Origin: Proteiniphilum propionicum
GTDB lineage: Bacteria > Bacteroidota > Bacteroidia > Bacteroidales > Dysgonomonadaceae
Length of the DNA: 64,000 bases
Direction of reading: 5' to 3'
NCBI RefSeq assembly: GCF_022267555.1
Contig: NZ_CP073586.1
Span: forward strand, 2,956,501-3,020,500
This document shows positions 26,056 to 34,364 of the stretch, in pieces. The notes beneath the pieces are model-generated. The model made no database searches. It saw nothing but the letters and a program-made list of their open reading frames with translations, and was not told the origin of the DNA. The translations under genes were made by a program, and so were the position numbers. Numbering within the stretch: the first letter of the stretch is position 1; each line of letters opens with the position of its first letter.

Positions 26056-27087
26056 ATGAGAATCTTAATTAGTATTAATTGCATCTTTCTATTATTTTCT
26101 TTTACGAATTGCTGGAATAATTCCAGCAATATTAAGGATGATTTTGATAAAGAAATTCTTTTAACGAAATATGATTCTATTAATTTGGAAAATATGGGAA
26201 TATTAAATCCTGTATATTTTTCACTCACAGATTCTTTTATTGTTATTCAGAACAGAGGTGTTGAAAATAATCTTACATTGATAAATAGAAATGATTCTTT
26301 CGTTTTTGATATAGCCAAAAAAGGCAATGGACCAAACGAAATAGTACAGTTCATACCAGTTCCAAATAATAGAAAAAATATAATAACTTTTGCAGACAGG
26401 GCAAAAAAAAAGCTATATTCATTCAGAACAATATATGAGGAACCTATTCTCTTTAATGAAATTAGTTTTGATGACAAAACTCCTCGTTTTTTTTCATTAA
26501 ACATCTTAAATGATAGCATACTCGTTTGTACAGGAATGTTTTCCGAAGGACGTTTTGGATTATATAATATTAAAAATAAATCCATTGTTTACACCGGAAA
26601 TTATCCAAAAAATAATGAATCCGAACACCTCTCTTTTCCTCATATTGCTGCACTATATTCTGGAACACAAATAGGAATTAAGCCAGAAGGAGATCTATTC
26701 GCCGCTATATACAATGGGTTATTTGATATTTACAAATTACAAAACAATAACGAATTAGTTAACTGTAAATCGATTTATTATCATTTTCCCAAATTTAACA
26801 TTTTTGAAAATGGACCTATTATTGGTAATTCTAAAGAAACAAAAGAGGGGTTTAGGTCTATTTCTTGTGATTCAGATCACATCTATTTACTTTACTCCGG
26901 AAAATCAATGAAAGATTATGATATGGATGCTTTCACTGGAAATAAGATATACGTATACAACTGGCAAGGAGATCCGGTTGTTTCTTATATTACGGATTCT
27001 GATTTAAAATCAATTTTTATTGAGGGTCATTTTCTTTGGGGAGTAGAAAAAAATGGCACCTTTATGTATAAATACTTCATCGATTAA
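26056..27087 (+). CDS. Beta-propeller lipoprotein (TolB/BF3164-like)
   Basis: The 343-residue protein has a lipobox ending at Cys19 (SFTNC) from ATG 26056. The longer frame from 26014 starts in the MITE. Landmarks are KKGNGPNEIVQF near residue 90 and IYLLYSGKSMKDYDMD with NKIYVYNWQGDPVVSY near the end. The last motif matches DIYVFDWEGNPVVHY in the propeller at 47304, whose nearby peptide (45887) also resembles the peptide upstream of this gene. Confidence 0.78.
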   Translation: MRILISINCIFLLFSFTNCWNNSSNIKDDFDKEILLTKYDSINLENMGILNPVYFSLTDSFIVIQNRGVENNLTLINRNDSFVFDIAKKGNGPNEIVQFIPVPNNRKNIITFADRAKKKLYSFRTIYEEPILFNEISFDDKTPRFFSLNILNDSILVCTGMFSEGRFGLYNIKNKSIVYTGNYPKNNESEHLSFPHIAALYSGTQIGIKPEGDLFAAIYNGLFDIYKLQNNNELVNCKSIYYHFPKFNIFENGPIIGNSKETKEGFRSISCDSDHIYLLYSGKSMKDYDMDAFTGNKIYVYNWQGDPVVSYITDSDLKSIFIEGHFLWGVEKNGTFMYKYFID

Positions 27088-27174
27088 TATCATTTTTACC
27101 GCAAAAAAGTGTTCGCTATTGGAAAATAGTTGATGTGTCCGTGGGTATGTCGACTTTTTGGAGTCGATTCTAAC

Positions 27175-27372
27175 AAAAGAACTGGAGCAAGGATAACTCA
27201 ATAATTATCGACTCAGGATTAAGCTGGCCCTCCTGCCCCGAATACATGACCTGAACGAATACGACTTCAAATTCTCGAGCAGCATAGGTATAAGGCAAAT
27301 GAAACAGCTCAGGGAGTTGCTCTGGGTTGATCAATTGTATAATTTGGTGCTTATGGGACCCAGCGGCACTGG
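27175..27372 (+). pseudogene. Fragment of a second IstB gene
   Basis: The translated frame reads LLPRIHDLNEYDF and then IGIRQMKQLRELLWVDQLYN and LMGPSGTG, closely following residues 45-112 of the IstB at 954-1706, with one stop near the start. It is cut off just after the Walker A motif. It marks a lost IS21 copy on the opposite strand from the one at 830. Confidence 0.8.
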
Positions 27373-27482
27373 CAATGAATAATAAAATAGAGCAGAGCAA
27401 GCTATATAAAATAAAATTTAATTGAAAAGCTAACATCAATATGTAAAGAGCGTGACAATATATTTGTATTCTAAAATATTTA

Positions 27483-27659
27483 TCCTGCGGGTGTACACAA
27501 ATTGAATATGAAAAGAAACCGATACTGCCGGACAGGACAACCCGGATAAGCATCACCTACAATGTCGACGACCGGGGGTATTTCAATAAAACCGTTTCGG
27601 TGTACGGCAATACGGACAACTCGCCGTTGATTATACGGCTAAAAGGAAATACGGAATAA
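27483..27659 (+). pseudogene. DUF1573 3' tail before an NVEALA gene
   Basis: An open frame of 58 residues starts SCGCTQIEYEKKP and ends SPLIIRLKGNTE, the C-terminal quarter of the thioredoxin/DUF1573 gene. It is still in frame, but has no start codon or N-terminal domains. It leads into the leader of the gene at 27718. Confidence 0.75.
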
Positions 27660-27717
27660 AAATCCTCTGCAAAAGAGGCAAAAATCAATAGTTTTAAACA
27701 ATTAAATTTTTAAAGGA

Positions 27718-27984
27718 ATGAGGAAGAAAATTCTTTCGGGCGTATTTGCCCTCGTACTCCTTGCAACCGCAGGTTTCGGAATGTACAAAAGTTTGAACGG
27801 AAATGTCAATTTAAGTGATTTGGCGTTGGCAAATGTGGAGGCATTGGCGCAAGGGGAAAATGGAGGAGAACGTGAAGATTGTGTTCCGGCCTACGACATT
27901 TGTTGTGAACTAGTTATTTATCCTGATGGAGATTATGGTGAAGATTGTTTACTTGACCATACCAAAAAACCAGGATGGCTATAA
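27718..27984 (+). CDS. NVEALA-family peptide precursor, four-cysteine core
   Basis: The 88-residue precursor has the leader MRKKILSGVFALVLLATAGF and NVEALA at 39-44, then QGENGGERE and a core with DCVPAYDICC and a later single cysteine. The core start resembles DCFPPYDVTC at 45618. It is followed by a terminator and its propeller. Confidence 0.84.
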   Translation: MRKKILSGVFALVLLATAGFGMYKSLNGNVNLSDLALANVEALAQGENGGEREDCVPAYDICCELVIYPDGDYGEDCLLDHTKKPGWL

Positions 27985-28008
27985 GTAGCTAAAATAATTA
28001 ACTTCATG

Positions 28009-28070
28009 GAGGGGCATAGGCATTCTGCTGCACAAATAACAAAGGATATTTTCTATGCTCCTCTTTTTTA
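28009..28070 (+). terminator. Stem-loop after NVEALA gene
   Basis: GAGGGGCATAG pairs with CTATGCTCCTC (10 of 11), followed by six T residues. The loop is long. It ends just before the propeller start. Confidence 0.7.
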
Positions 28071-28081
28071 TTCGAACGATT

Positions 28082-29170
28082 ATGGATTTTGTAAATATAA
28101 GATATATTGGATTGACATTATTACTATTTATTAGTTGTAATCCAACGGAAAAAAAGGAGAATGTTATTTGTTTCAACGAAGAATACATTTTAGAACATAC
28201 TCAATATGATACAGAATTATACATTAAGCATGGGCGAATTGCTGTGATAGATTCTTTTATAATCGTCATATCCAGTCAACAGACTCCGTTTTGCAAATTA
28301 TATTCCATTCCTCACAATATGAAAGAAGTTGGGGAGTATGGTCGTATTGGTGATGGACCTAATGAATTTATACAACCTCTATTAACTTATTCTTATAACA
28401 ATACTTTTGGATTGAACGAAATTAATAAAAAGGAATTGGCTATAATGCAATTGTTGGTTGAAAAACATAATTTATCTGTCATTGAAAAGAGGCGTTTGAA
28501 AGCTGACACAAAAAAAGATGAAGAACAGATTTTTCGCACAGATTACTATTTCAGTAGACTTGATGATGAACATTATGTTTCGTTACTTTATGAAAAAAAC
28601 AAAAAATACTTTTCATTATTTGATAGTACTTTAACATTAATATCCCGATTCGGAGAATCTCCTGTCACCGAGGAAGTTTCTCCATCAGTAGCTGTAAATC
28701 GCCTACAAGGACGTATTGCCACATGTGAAGGAACGATGATATTCGCAACTTCATATTTGCCTTATTTGGCTTGCTATCAAATAAAAGACACGATAATGGA
28801 AAAAAAGTGGGGCTTCTTTTATAACCGACCTCATTATGGGATAAGAAATGGAGATTTACTTTTTAATAAAAGTAAATCATTTGGGCAGGTAATTAATCTA
28901 AAGATGGACTCTCAATTCATCTATTTATTGTATTTAGATCAGTTATTGAGTGAATTTAATATCAATCAAATGGAAAAATCCATGGCAAACTTGATCTTAG
29001 TTTTTGATTATGAGGGAAATGCTGTAGCAAAACTGCGTTTGAGTTGCAGGATAAACGAGATGGCCTTATCCAATGATGGAGATAAACTGTACGGGATAGC
29101 TCATTTACCTGAACCAACAATTGTTGAATTTAATCTATCAAAAATCAATAAATCTTTGCACAATCAATAA
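28082..29170 (+). CDS. Beta-propeller lipoprotein (TolB/BF3164-like)
   Basis: The 362-residue protein has a lipobox ending at Cys19 (LFISC) from ATG 28082, which lies just after the terminator. GRIGDGPNEFIQPL near residue 85 and NLILVFDYEGNAVAKLRL near the end are typical of the group. The stop is 15 bp before the next NVEALA gene, so here the following peptide may be cotranscribed with the propeller. Confidence 0.78.
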   Translation: MDFVNIRYIGLTLLLFISCNPTEKKENVICFNEEYILEHTQYDTELYIKHGRIAVIDSFIIVISSQQTPFCKLYSIPHNMKEVGEYGRIGDGPNEFIQPLLTYSYNNTFGLNEINKKELAIMQLLVEKHNLSVIEKRRLKADTKKDEEQIFRTDYYFSRLDDEHYVSLLYEKNKKYFSLFDSTLTLISRFGESPVTEEVSPSVAVNRLQGRIATCEGTMIFATSYLPYLACYQIKDTIMEKKWGFFYNRPHYGIRNGDLLFNKSKSFGQVINLKMDSQFIYLLYLDQLLSEFNINQMEKSMANLILVFDYEGNAVAKLRLSCRINEMALSNDGDKLYGIAHLPEPTIVEFNLSKINKSLHNQ

Positions 29171-29185
29171 TTTATTTTTATTCGT

Positions 29186-29455
29186 ATGCAAAAGAAAATT
29201 CTTTCGGGCTTGTTCGCCCTCGCACTCCTGTCAACCGCAGGTTTCGGAGTGAACAAAAGTTTGAAAAGCGATGCCAATCTGAGTGATTTGGCATTGGCAA
29301 ATGTGGAGGCATTGGCAGAAAACGAATATCCTGAGTTTTGGGAAAATTGCGCCGGATCATGGGATCGCAAAAGATGTGTATGTGGAAATAGAGCATTTAC
29401 TTTTGCTGTAGCTGTTAAAAATCCACCTTGCTACACTGATGATATGCTGTACTAA
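29186..29455 (+). CDS. NVEALA-family peptide precursor, four-cysteine core
   Basis: The 89-residue precursor has the leader MQKKILSGLFALALLSTAGF, NVEALA at 39-44, and a core starting ENEYPEFWENC with CVC and a last cysteine before the end. Unlike other type-1 genes it lacks the stem-loop leader and follows the preceding propeller by 15 bp. The propeller expected after it is broken by IS3 (29680). Confidence 0.83.
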   Translation: MQKKILSGLFALALLSTAGFGVNKSLKSDANLSDLALANVEALAENEYPEFWENCAGSWDRKRCVCGNRAFTFAVAVKNPPCYTDDMLY

Positions 29456-29466
29456 TGTAATTTTTC

Positions 29467-29592
29467 TAAGACTGTTTAAACGAAAATCACGTATATATGA
29501 GATAAATATAAACGGAATTACTGTTAAATATTTGCTGTTTTATAAGAGATGTCTATATAACTTATGTTTAAATAAGCGTTTAAACGGTCTTA
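29467..29592 (+). mobile_element. 126-bp MITE-like inverted-repeat element
   Basis: TAAGACTGTTTAAACG and CGTTTAAACGGTCTTA are inverted repeats (15 of 16) at the two ends. No gene lies inside and no clear target copy is seen. It lies where other cassettes have a terminator, so it could also act as one. Confidence 0.5.
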
Positions 29593-29679
29593 GATATGGT
29601 TTTTATCGACAATATTAATTTCATGGTATAACTTACAAAGTGTTTCGTTTTTAATGATATAAAAAAATCAACAACAAAA

Positions 29680-29759
29680 ATGGAAAAAATTTTTTATTTA
29701 TTTGTGGTCTGTTTATTAACCGTTTCATGTGTAAAGACAAAAAAAAATGAAGTATTAAG
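29680..29759 (+). pseudogene. Propeller lipoprotein start, cut by IS3
   Basis: MEKIFYLFVVCLLTVSC is a lipoprotein signal peptide, followed by VKTKKNEVLS, and then the IS3 end begins. It is the expected position of the partner propeller of the peptide at 29186. The rest of the gene is missing. Confidence 0.75.
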
Positions 29760-29962
29760 TGTAAGCTACCCTTTTTTAGGACAGTCTTTGATTAGACTGC
29801 TAAATTAGTTATTTATGTATACAATGTTATGATGTCGGACAGATTTTTGATAAGCCACTCCCAATACTAGACGATACAGCGGGCAAGACTGCCCGCCAGG
29901 GCACTCGTCTTGGCCTTGACCGCTGTAGTGGCTAGTGTTACCTTTGCTTGTCAAAACATCTG

Positions 29963-30767
29963 TCATACTGCTTCCTTTCGTTTTATCAGTTCTTCCCTAT
30001 ACTCAAAGGGTGTCATGTTGTCCAACGCCTCATGGGGCCGTTCTTCGTTGTAGTCATTCCGCCAGGCTTCTGTCAGTTCCCTGACTTCAGACAAGTTTCG
30101 GAAAATGTATCTGTCAAGTACAGCCCTTCTGTAGCTTCCGTTGAAGCGTTCAATGTAGCCGTTCTGGGTGGGTTTACCAGGCTGAGTATACATAATGTTT
30201 ATCTCATTGCCTTTACACCAATCTTTGAACACCTGGGCGATAAACTCAGGACCATTGTCGCAGCGTATGTTCTTTGGTTTGCCATTAAGCCATATGACCT
30301 TTTTCCAGAACTTTGATGACACGCTTTGCCGGCATGGACATCGATATCTCCTGTGTCACGGCAATCTTGCAGGCATCATCTATGATATTAAGAACACGGA
30401 ATTGTCTTCCGCACTCAATCCTGTCACTGACAAAGTCAATGGACCAGGTAACATTGGGCTCTTTAGGCATAACCAGAGGATTCTTCACTCTTGCAGGCAG
30501 ACGTTTCTTCAAACGGCTTCGCTTCTCATAGTGCATTGCCTTGTAAACCCTGTAAACCTTCTTGTGGTTCCATGTCTTACCCTCACGTCTCAGCCTTGAA
30601 TAAATCTTCCAGAAGCCATCACCGAAGTTGGCGGCAGCACGGATTGCGTCTTCAACTTCAGTGTCATCTTTCTTGTCAGTATAATAGAAGTAGGAGCGAT
30701 GGATGTCCATCAGCTTGCACGCCCGAGAGATGCTTACACCATATTCTTCCACTATATCTCCTGCCAA
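29963..30767 (-). pseudogene. IS3 transposase OrfB, frameshifted
   Basis: The part up to KRVIKVLEK (30285-30767) has WSIDFVSDRIE of the DDE core. The rest (29963-30322) has IRCDNGPEF and NGYIERFNGSYR. One A too many in the AAAAA run near 30302 breaks the frame. The upstream A8 run at 30794-30801 is the normal slippage site linking orfA and orfB. Confidence 0.82.
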
Positions 30768-30787
30768 TTCCTTCTTTACCTCGGGCT

Positions 30788-31054
30788 CTAGAGTTTTTTT
30801 TCGATGACCTCCTTCAGTATCTTGTTGTCAAGTGCAAGGTCAGCATACATCTGTTTCAACGTGCGGTTCTCATCTTCAAGCTCTTTGAGACGTTTAACCT
30901 GACTGATCTCCATTCCACTATACTTGGACTTCCAATTATAAAGGGTAGCCCTGGATATATTGTAGTCACGAGCTACAACTGCGGCATCCACCCCACTTTC
31001 AAGTTGATGGACTGCCTTTACCTTCTCTGACTCACTGTGTACTTTTTTTTTCAT
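30788..31054 (-). CDS. IS3 OrfA, helix-turn-helix protein
   Basis: The product of about 88 residues has a helix-turn-helix (AAVVARDYNISRATLYNWKS) and a C-terminal leucine-zipper-like coil (LKELEDENRTLKQMYADLAL). It ends at a run of eight A bases where -1 slippage would join it to OrfB, the usual way IS3 elements make transposase. The start is taken at the second Met (MKKKVHSE). Confidence 0.83.
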   Translation of the reverse strand: MKKKVHSESEKVKAVHQLESGVDAAVVARDYNISRATLYNWKSKYSGMEISQVKRLKELEDENRTLKQMYADLALDNKILKEVIEKKL

Positions 31055-31145
31055 TTTATTTCCTATGCCAAACAAAGTTAATAATTTTGTCTAACTCGGA
31101 ACTGTCCTACAAATAGGGAAGGTTACACAAATAGGGAAGGTTACA

Positions 31146-31363
31146 GACGAGTCAGCCCAAACTTACTTTTCCAGTAATAAAAACTGGAAGCCGTGTAAGA
31201 TTGATTTTCACAAAAATCTTTGACACTTAAACCGCTTTCTTGCTGGCGTTTTAATATAACCATAAATTCTTCTTTGCTTATTGGCGTCATATTTAATTAT
31301 GTTTGCCGGCAAAGATCAAAACTTAAAATGTAAACTAAAACGGGGACTTTATCGGGTGCTTAC
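31146..31363 (-). mobile_element. IS66 remnant (right end, start of tnpA)
   Basis: It is identical in layout to 19609-19826, including the end GGGTGCTTAC and its junction with the regulator fragment. IS3 has replaced everything to its left. This shows that modules B and C were duplicated after IS66 had inserted. Confidence 0.85.
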
Positions 31364-31565
31364 TTACTACAAATTCTCCTTCCATATTTAGTCTTACCTG
31401 TTCTTGTATGGATTGGTTAAATATGGATGATAATTCTTGTTGTAATTTGTGCTCGGATTCTTTATACTCAGCAGTTCCCAAAACCGCCAATATCGTAAAG
31501 ATGGAAGAAGCTGCAATAATAAGATACAAAATTATCTTTCTATATGTTGAATCGGTGAAAAACAT
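31364..31565 (-). pseudogene. Membrane regulator, N-terminal fragment (copy C)
   Basis: This is the same truncated form as at 19827: the first membrane helix is kept, and the sensor and DNA-binding domains are lost at the IS66 junction. A few residues (QEQVRL rather than QKQVRL) follow copy A instead of copy B. Confidence 0.85.
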
Positions 31566-31655
31566 CGCTCTTGGTCTTGAACCGTAAAGGTAGAAATAAT
31601 CTTGAAAGACACAAAATTCACGACAAAATCGGACATGAGCAAACAATCTATGCCG

Positions 31656-31735
31656 CTCATTTTTACACAATTACACGAAATGAGTTATAAATGAGCCAGC
31701 ATTTTTTATTAATTGATTATTAAATTCTATCTTCG
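31656..31735 (+). promoter_or_regulatory. Direct-repeat operator and promoter of module C
   Basis: CTCAT is at 31656, the direct repeat starts at 31680, and TATCTTCG is at 31728-31735, with the same spacings as at 4761. Confidence 0.65.
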
Positions 31736-31762
31736 TCCGGTTAAGATTAATTTCTCAAGATC

Positions 31763-31984
31763 ATGAAAAAGAAAAAAGTAATTTTGTCACTATTTATGGC
31801 AGTATCAGTATTGTCTCTTGTGTATTTAAAAAGCCAACGAAACGGCATAAAATCCGAATTGGTGCTTTCAAATATTGAAGCGCTGGCATCAGGAGAAGAT
31901 GGAGAAAATTATCGGTGTTTGGGGCTTGGCAGCTTAGACTGTCCGCAGATTTCCACCAAAGTTGCCTTTATTAGAATACTTTAA
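31763..31984 (+). CDS. NIEALA-type secreted peptide precursor, copy C
   Basis: The 73-residue product has the same protein sequence as copy A at 4868. NIEALA is at 37-42, SGE follows, and the core has two cysteines. It lies 5 bp before its propeller. Confidence 0.8.
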   Translation: MKKKKVILSLFMAVSVLSLVYLKSQRNGIKSELVLSNIEALASGEDGENYRCLGLGSLDCPQISTKVAFIRIL

Positions 31985-31989
31985 TCGGA

Positions 31990-33039
31990 ATGAGGAAGTA
32001 CCTAAGCTACAATCTTCTTATCTGCTGTTTACTTACGGTTGCCATAGGGTGTAAGAACACCAACAACAACCTCTCTTATGACTCGTTTCCCGTCAACATC
32101 TCACTTACAGGAAAGAGTATTGAAACGGATTCTGTCATGTTGCGCTATCCGTTCAGGATTAAGCATCAAGACAGTTTGGCCATTGTAATGGATTTGCATC
32201 ATCCCGACTATTTCTATCATTCTTTTACCTATCCACAATTCCGGTATATATCTTCTTTCAGAAAGCGTGGTCAAGCACCCGAAGAGAATCTGTCAGTTGA
32301 AAATTTCAGATTAGCCGGGGGAAAGATGTGGGGATTGGATGCGAACAAGCACTTGATTACGAATTTGTCATTGCAACGTGTTCATGAAAAGACGAGTACA
32401 AAGGAAATATCTTTAGACAAAGAGATTATTCGCGCATTGGATTTTGCTTTGTATGATGATTCCTGCTTTATCATTCCCGACTATTCCGGCAAACACCGTT
32501 TTCATATTATTGATATGAATGGGGATATAAAATCCAGCCGTGGCGAAATACCAAGCGTAGAACATAAAAACAAAGACATAGCTTTAGCCCAGGCATGGCG
32601 TTCCTTCATAGACTATAACCCAGATAACGGAATTCTGGCTATGGTAACCCAGTTGGGAGAAGTGCTGGAAATTTTTAACTTAAAAGACGGCACGCATATC
32701 GTGAAGTTTGGCCCTCACGGAGAGCCGGAATATAATGAGGCGAAAGGAATGGCAATCCCTTCGGGAATTATGGGATTCAGCGACATTCAGGTAACGGATA
32801 AATATATTTATGCCGTTTTTCACGGCAGAAGCTTTAAAGAGATTGCACAACAGCGGCAACCCGCGACAGACGGCGGTCAATATATCTACGTTTTTTCGGT
32901 AAAAGGAGAACCGCTCGTCAAATATACATTGGATCGGTTTATTTACGGTATTGATGTAAATGAAGAGACAAAAGAGATGTATGCCGTTGATGTAAACTCC
33001 AATCTACCCGTGGTAAAATTTAAATTAGAGCATTTGTAA
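31990..33039 (+). CDS. Beta-propeller lipoprotein (TolB/BF3164-like), copy C
   Basis: The 349-residue protein has a lipobox ending at Cys21. It differs from copy B only near the end (PLVKYTLDR for PLVRYTLDR, LPVVKFKLEHL for LPIVKFKLEHS). It is followed after 1 bp by the thioredoxin/DUF1573 gene. Confidence 0.75.
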   Translation: MRKYLSYNLLICCLLTVAIGCKNTNNNLSYDSFPVNISLTGKSIETDSVMLRYPFRIKHQDSLAIVMDLHHPDYFYHSFTYPQFRYISSFRKRGQAPEENLSVENFRLAGGKMWGLDANKHLITNLSLQRVHEKTSTKEISLDKEIIRALDFALYDDSCFIIPDYSGKHRFHIIDMNGDIKSSRGEIPSVEHKNKDIALAQAWRSFIDYNPDNGILAMVTQLGEVLEIFNLKDGTHIVKFGPHGEPEYNEAKGMAIPSGIMGFSDIQVTDKYIYAVFHGRSFKEIAQQRQPATDGGQYIYVFSVKGEPLVKYTLDRFIYGIDVNEETKEMYAVDVNSNLPVVKFKLEHL

Positions 33040-33040
33040 C

Positions 33041-33922
33041 ATGAGATTATCTTATTTTGTTTTGTTGACGGGTGTATGCGGATTGATGCTTTCTTGTAAA
33101 AATAATCCGCAAAAAGAAATTGCCAAAGTCGTTACCGAATGGCAGAACAGGGAAATAATTTTCCCGAAAGGTCTTGTTTTTACGCTGCACGGCAGAGACA
33201 CCACAGATTACACCATTCCTCCGGCATCTCACAAAATATTGGTGTATGTGGATTCCATCGGTTGCACCAGTTGCAAACTGCAACTGCATAAGTGGAAAGA
33301 GTTTATAAAAGAGGCAGATTCCATGACTCACGGTACCGTTCCCGTTATCTTCGTATTCCATTCCAAAGATTTACGGGAGATATCCTATCTCTTAAAAAGA
33401 GACAGTCTTGACATCCCGGTTTGTATTGATATGGAAGATAAACTGAATGCGGTGAATCGTTTTCCGACACATCAGCAATTTCAGACTTTTTTGCTCGACG
33501 ATGAGAATAAAGTCGTGTTTATCGGAAATCCCGTTCATAATTTGCGGGTTAAGGAGATGTATTTATCCGAAATATCACAGAATGCATATCAAAGCAGAGG
33601 AACACCATCATCTCGCAACACACAAATTGAAGTAGGTAACACGGAGTTTGATCTGGGAACCATCCCAAAAGGAGAGGCTAAAATGGTTAGCATTTCAATA
33701 AAGAATGTGGGCGGATCGCCTTTGATGATATTCCACACCCGCGCCTCGTGCGGATGCACGCATATTGAGTATGAGAAAAAGCCGGTACATCCGGATAGTA
33801 CAACAATTGTCAGTATAACGTATAATGCCGACGACCGGGGGTATTTCAATAAAACCGTTTCGGTGTACGGCAATATGGACAACTCGTCGTTGATTATACG
33901 GCTAAAAGGAAATATAGAATAA
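33041..33922 (+). CDS. Thioredoxin-like/DUF1573 lipoprotein, copy C
   Basis: The 293-residue protein has a lipobox at Cys19 with a slightly different signal peptide (MRLSYFVLLTGVCGLMLSC). CTSC is at 75-78, and the C-terminal DUF1573 domain has ASCGCT. It ends normally (GNIE) and runs into the stem-loop leader of the NVEALA gene at 33981. As in copy A it could serve thiol exchange on the neighbouring peptides, which is inference. Confidence 0.8.
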   Translation: MRLSYFVLLTGVCGLMLSCKNNPQKEIAKVVTEWQNREIIFPKGLVFTLHGRDTTDYTIPPASHKILVYVDSIGCTSCKLQLHKWKEFIKEADSMTHGTVPVIFVFHSKDLREISYLLKRDSLDIPVCIDMEDKLNAVNRFPTHQQFQTFLLDDENKVVFIGNPVHNLRVKEMYLSEISQNAYQSRGTPSSRNTQIEVGNTEFDLGTIPKGEAKMVSISIKNVGGSPLMIFHTRASCGCTHIEYEKKPVHPDSTTIVSITYNADDRGYFNKTVSVYGNMDNSSLIIRLKGNIE

Positions 33923-33980
33923 AAACCCTCTGCAAAAGAGGCAGAAATCAATAGTTTTAAACAATTAAATTTTTAAAGGA

Positions 33981-34241
33981 ATGAGGAAGAAAATTCTTTC
34001 GGGCGTATTCGCCCTCGCACTCCTGGCAACCGCAGGTTTCGGAGTGAACAAAAGTTTGAAAAGTAATGCCAATCTGAGTGATTTGGCGTTGAGTAATGTG
34101 GAGGCATTGGCACAAAGTGAAGATATTGACGACATGATTACGCTTTGTGCATGGTATCCGGCTCAATATTGTCACTACTATGTAACATATCCAGATGGTA
34201 GTGGCACGGGATGGTCTCATTGGAACATGAAAAATAGATAA
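33981..34241 (+). CDS. NVEALA-family peptide precursor, two-cysteine core
   Basis: The 86-residue precursor has the leader MRKKILSGVFALALLATAGF, NVEALA at 39-44, and a core with LCAWYPAQYCHYYVTYPDG ending in NMKNR. The second half of this core is also found in the deleted gene at 13864. It is preceded by the stem-loop leader (33921-33980) and followed by a terminator. Confidence 0.85.
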   Translation: MRKKILSGVFALALLATAGFGVNKSLKSNANLSDLALSNVEALAQSEDIDDMITLCAWYPAQYCHYYVTYPDGSGTGWSHWNMKNR

Positions 34242-34248
34242 AAGGAGG

Positions 34249-34315
34249 TAAGCACATAGGTAATTGGGTATCAAGTCTATTTATGGGCTTACAAACCGTC
34301 TTACTTATGTGCTTA
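34249..34315 (+). terminator. Stem-loop after NVEALA gene
   Basis: TAAGCACATA pairs with TATGTGCTTA around a long loop, followed by TTATT. It is in the same position as the other post-peptide hairpins. Confidence 0.55.
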
Positions 34316-34364
34316 TTATTTATCCCTATTGTTTGAAGATTCAACTGTACAATAAAATTATAAT

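Larger units (their letters stand above)
29760..31145 (-). mobile_element. IS3-family element
   Basis: The left end TGTAAGCTACCC and, on the other strand, the right end TGTAACCTTCCC are inverted, and both continue to TAGGACAGT. The right terminal 18 bp (ACAAATAGGGAAGGTTAC) occur twice in tandem, at 31110-31145. It carries orfA and a broken orfB. No target copy is evident, and the two flanks are unrelated (a propeller gene and an IS66 remnant). Confidence 0.85.
31364..34120 (+). repeat. Segmental duplication, copy C
   Basis: It is nearly identical to copy B from the IS66 junction through the propeller and DUF1573 genes and into the NVEALA leader, without the IS1380 insertion. It ends at the start of the peptide core, which is different. 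Confidence 0.85.
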
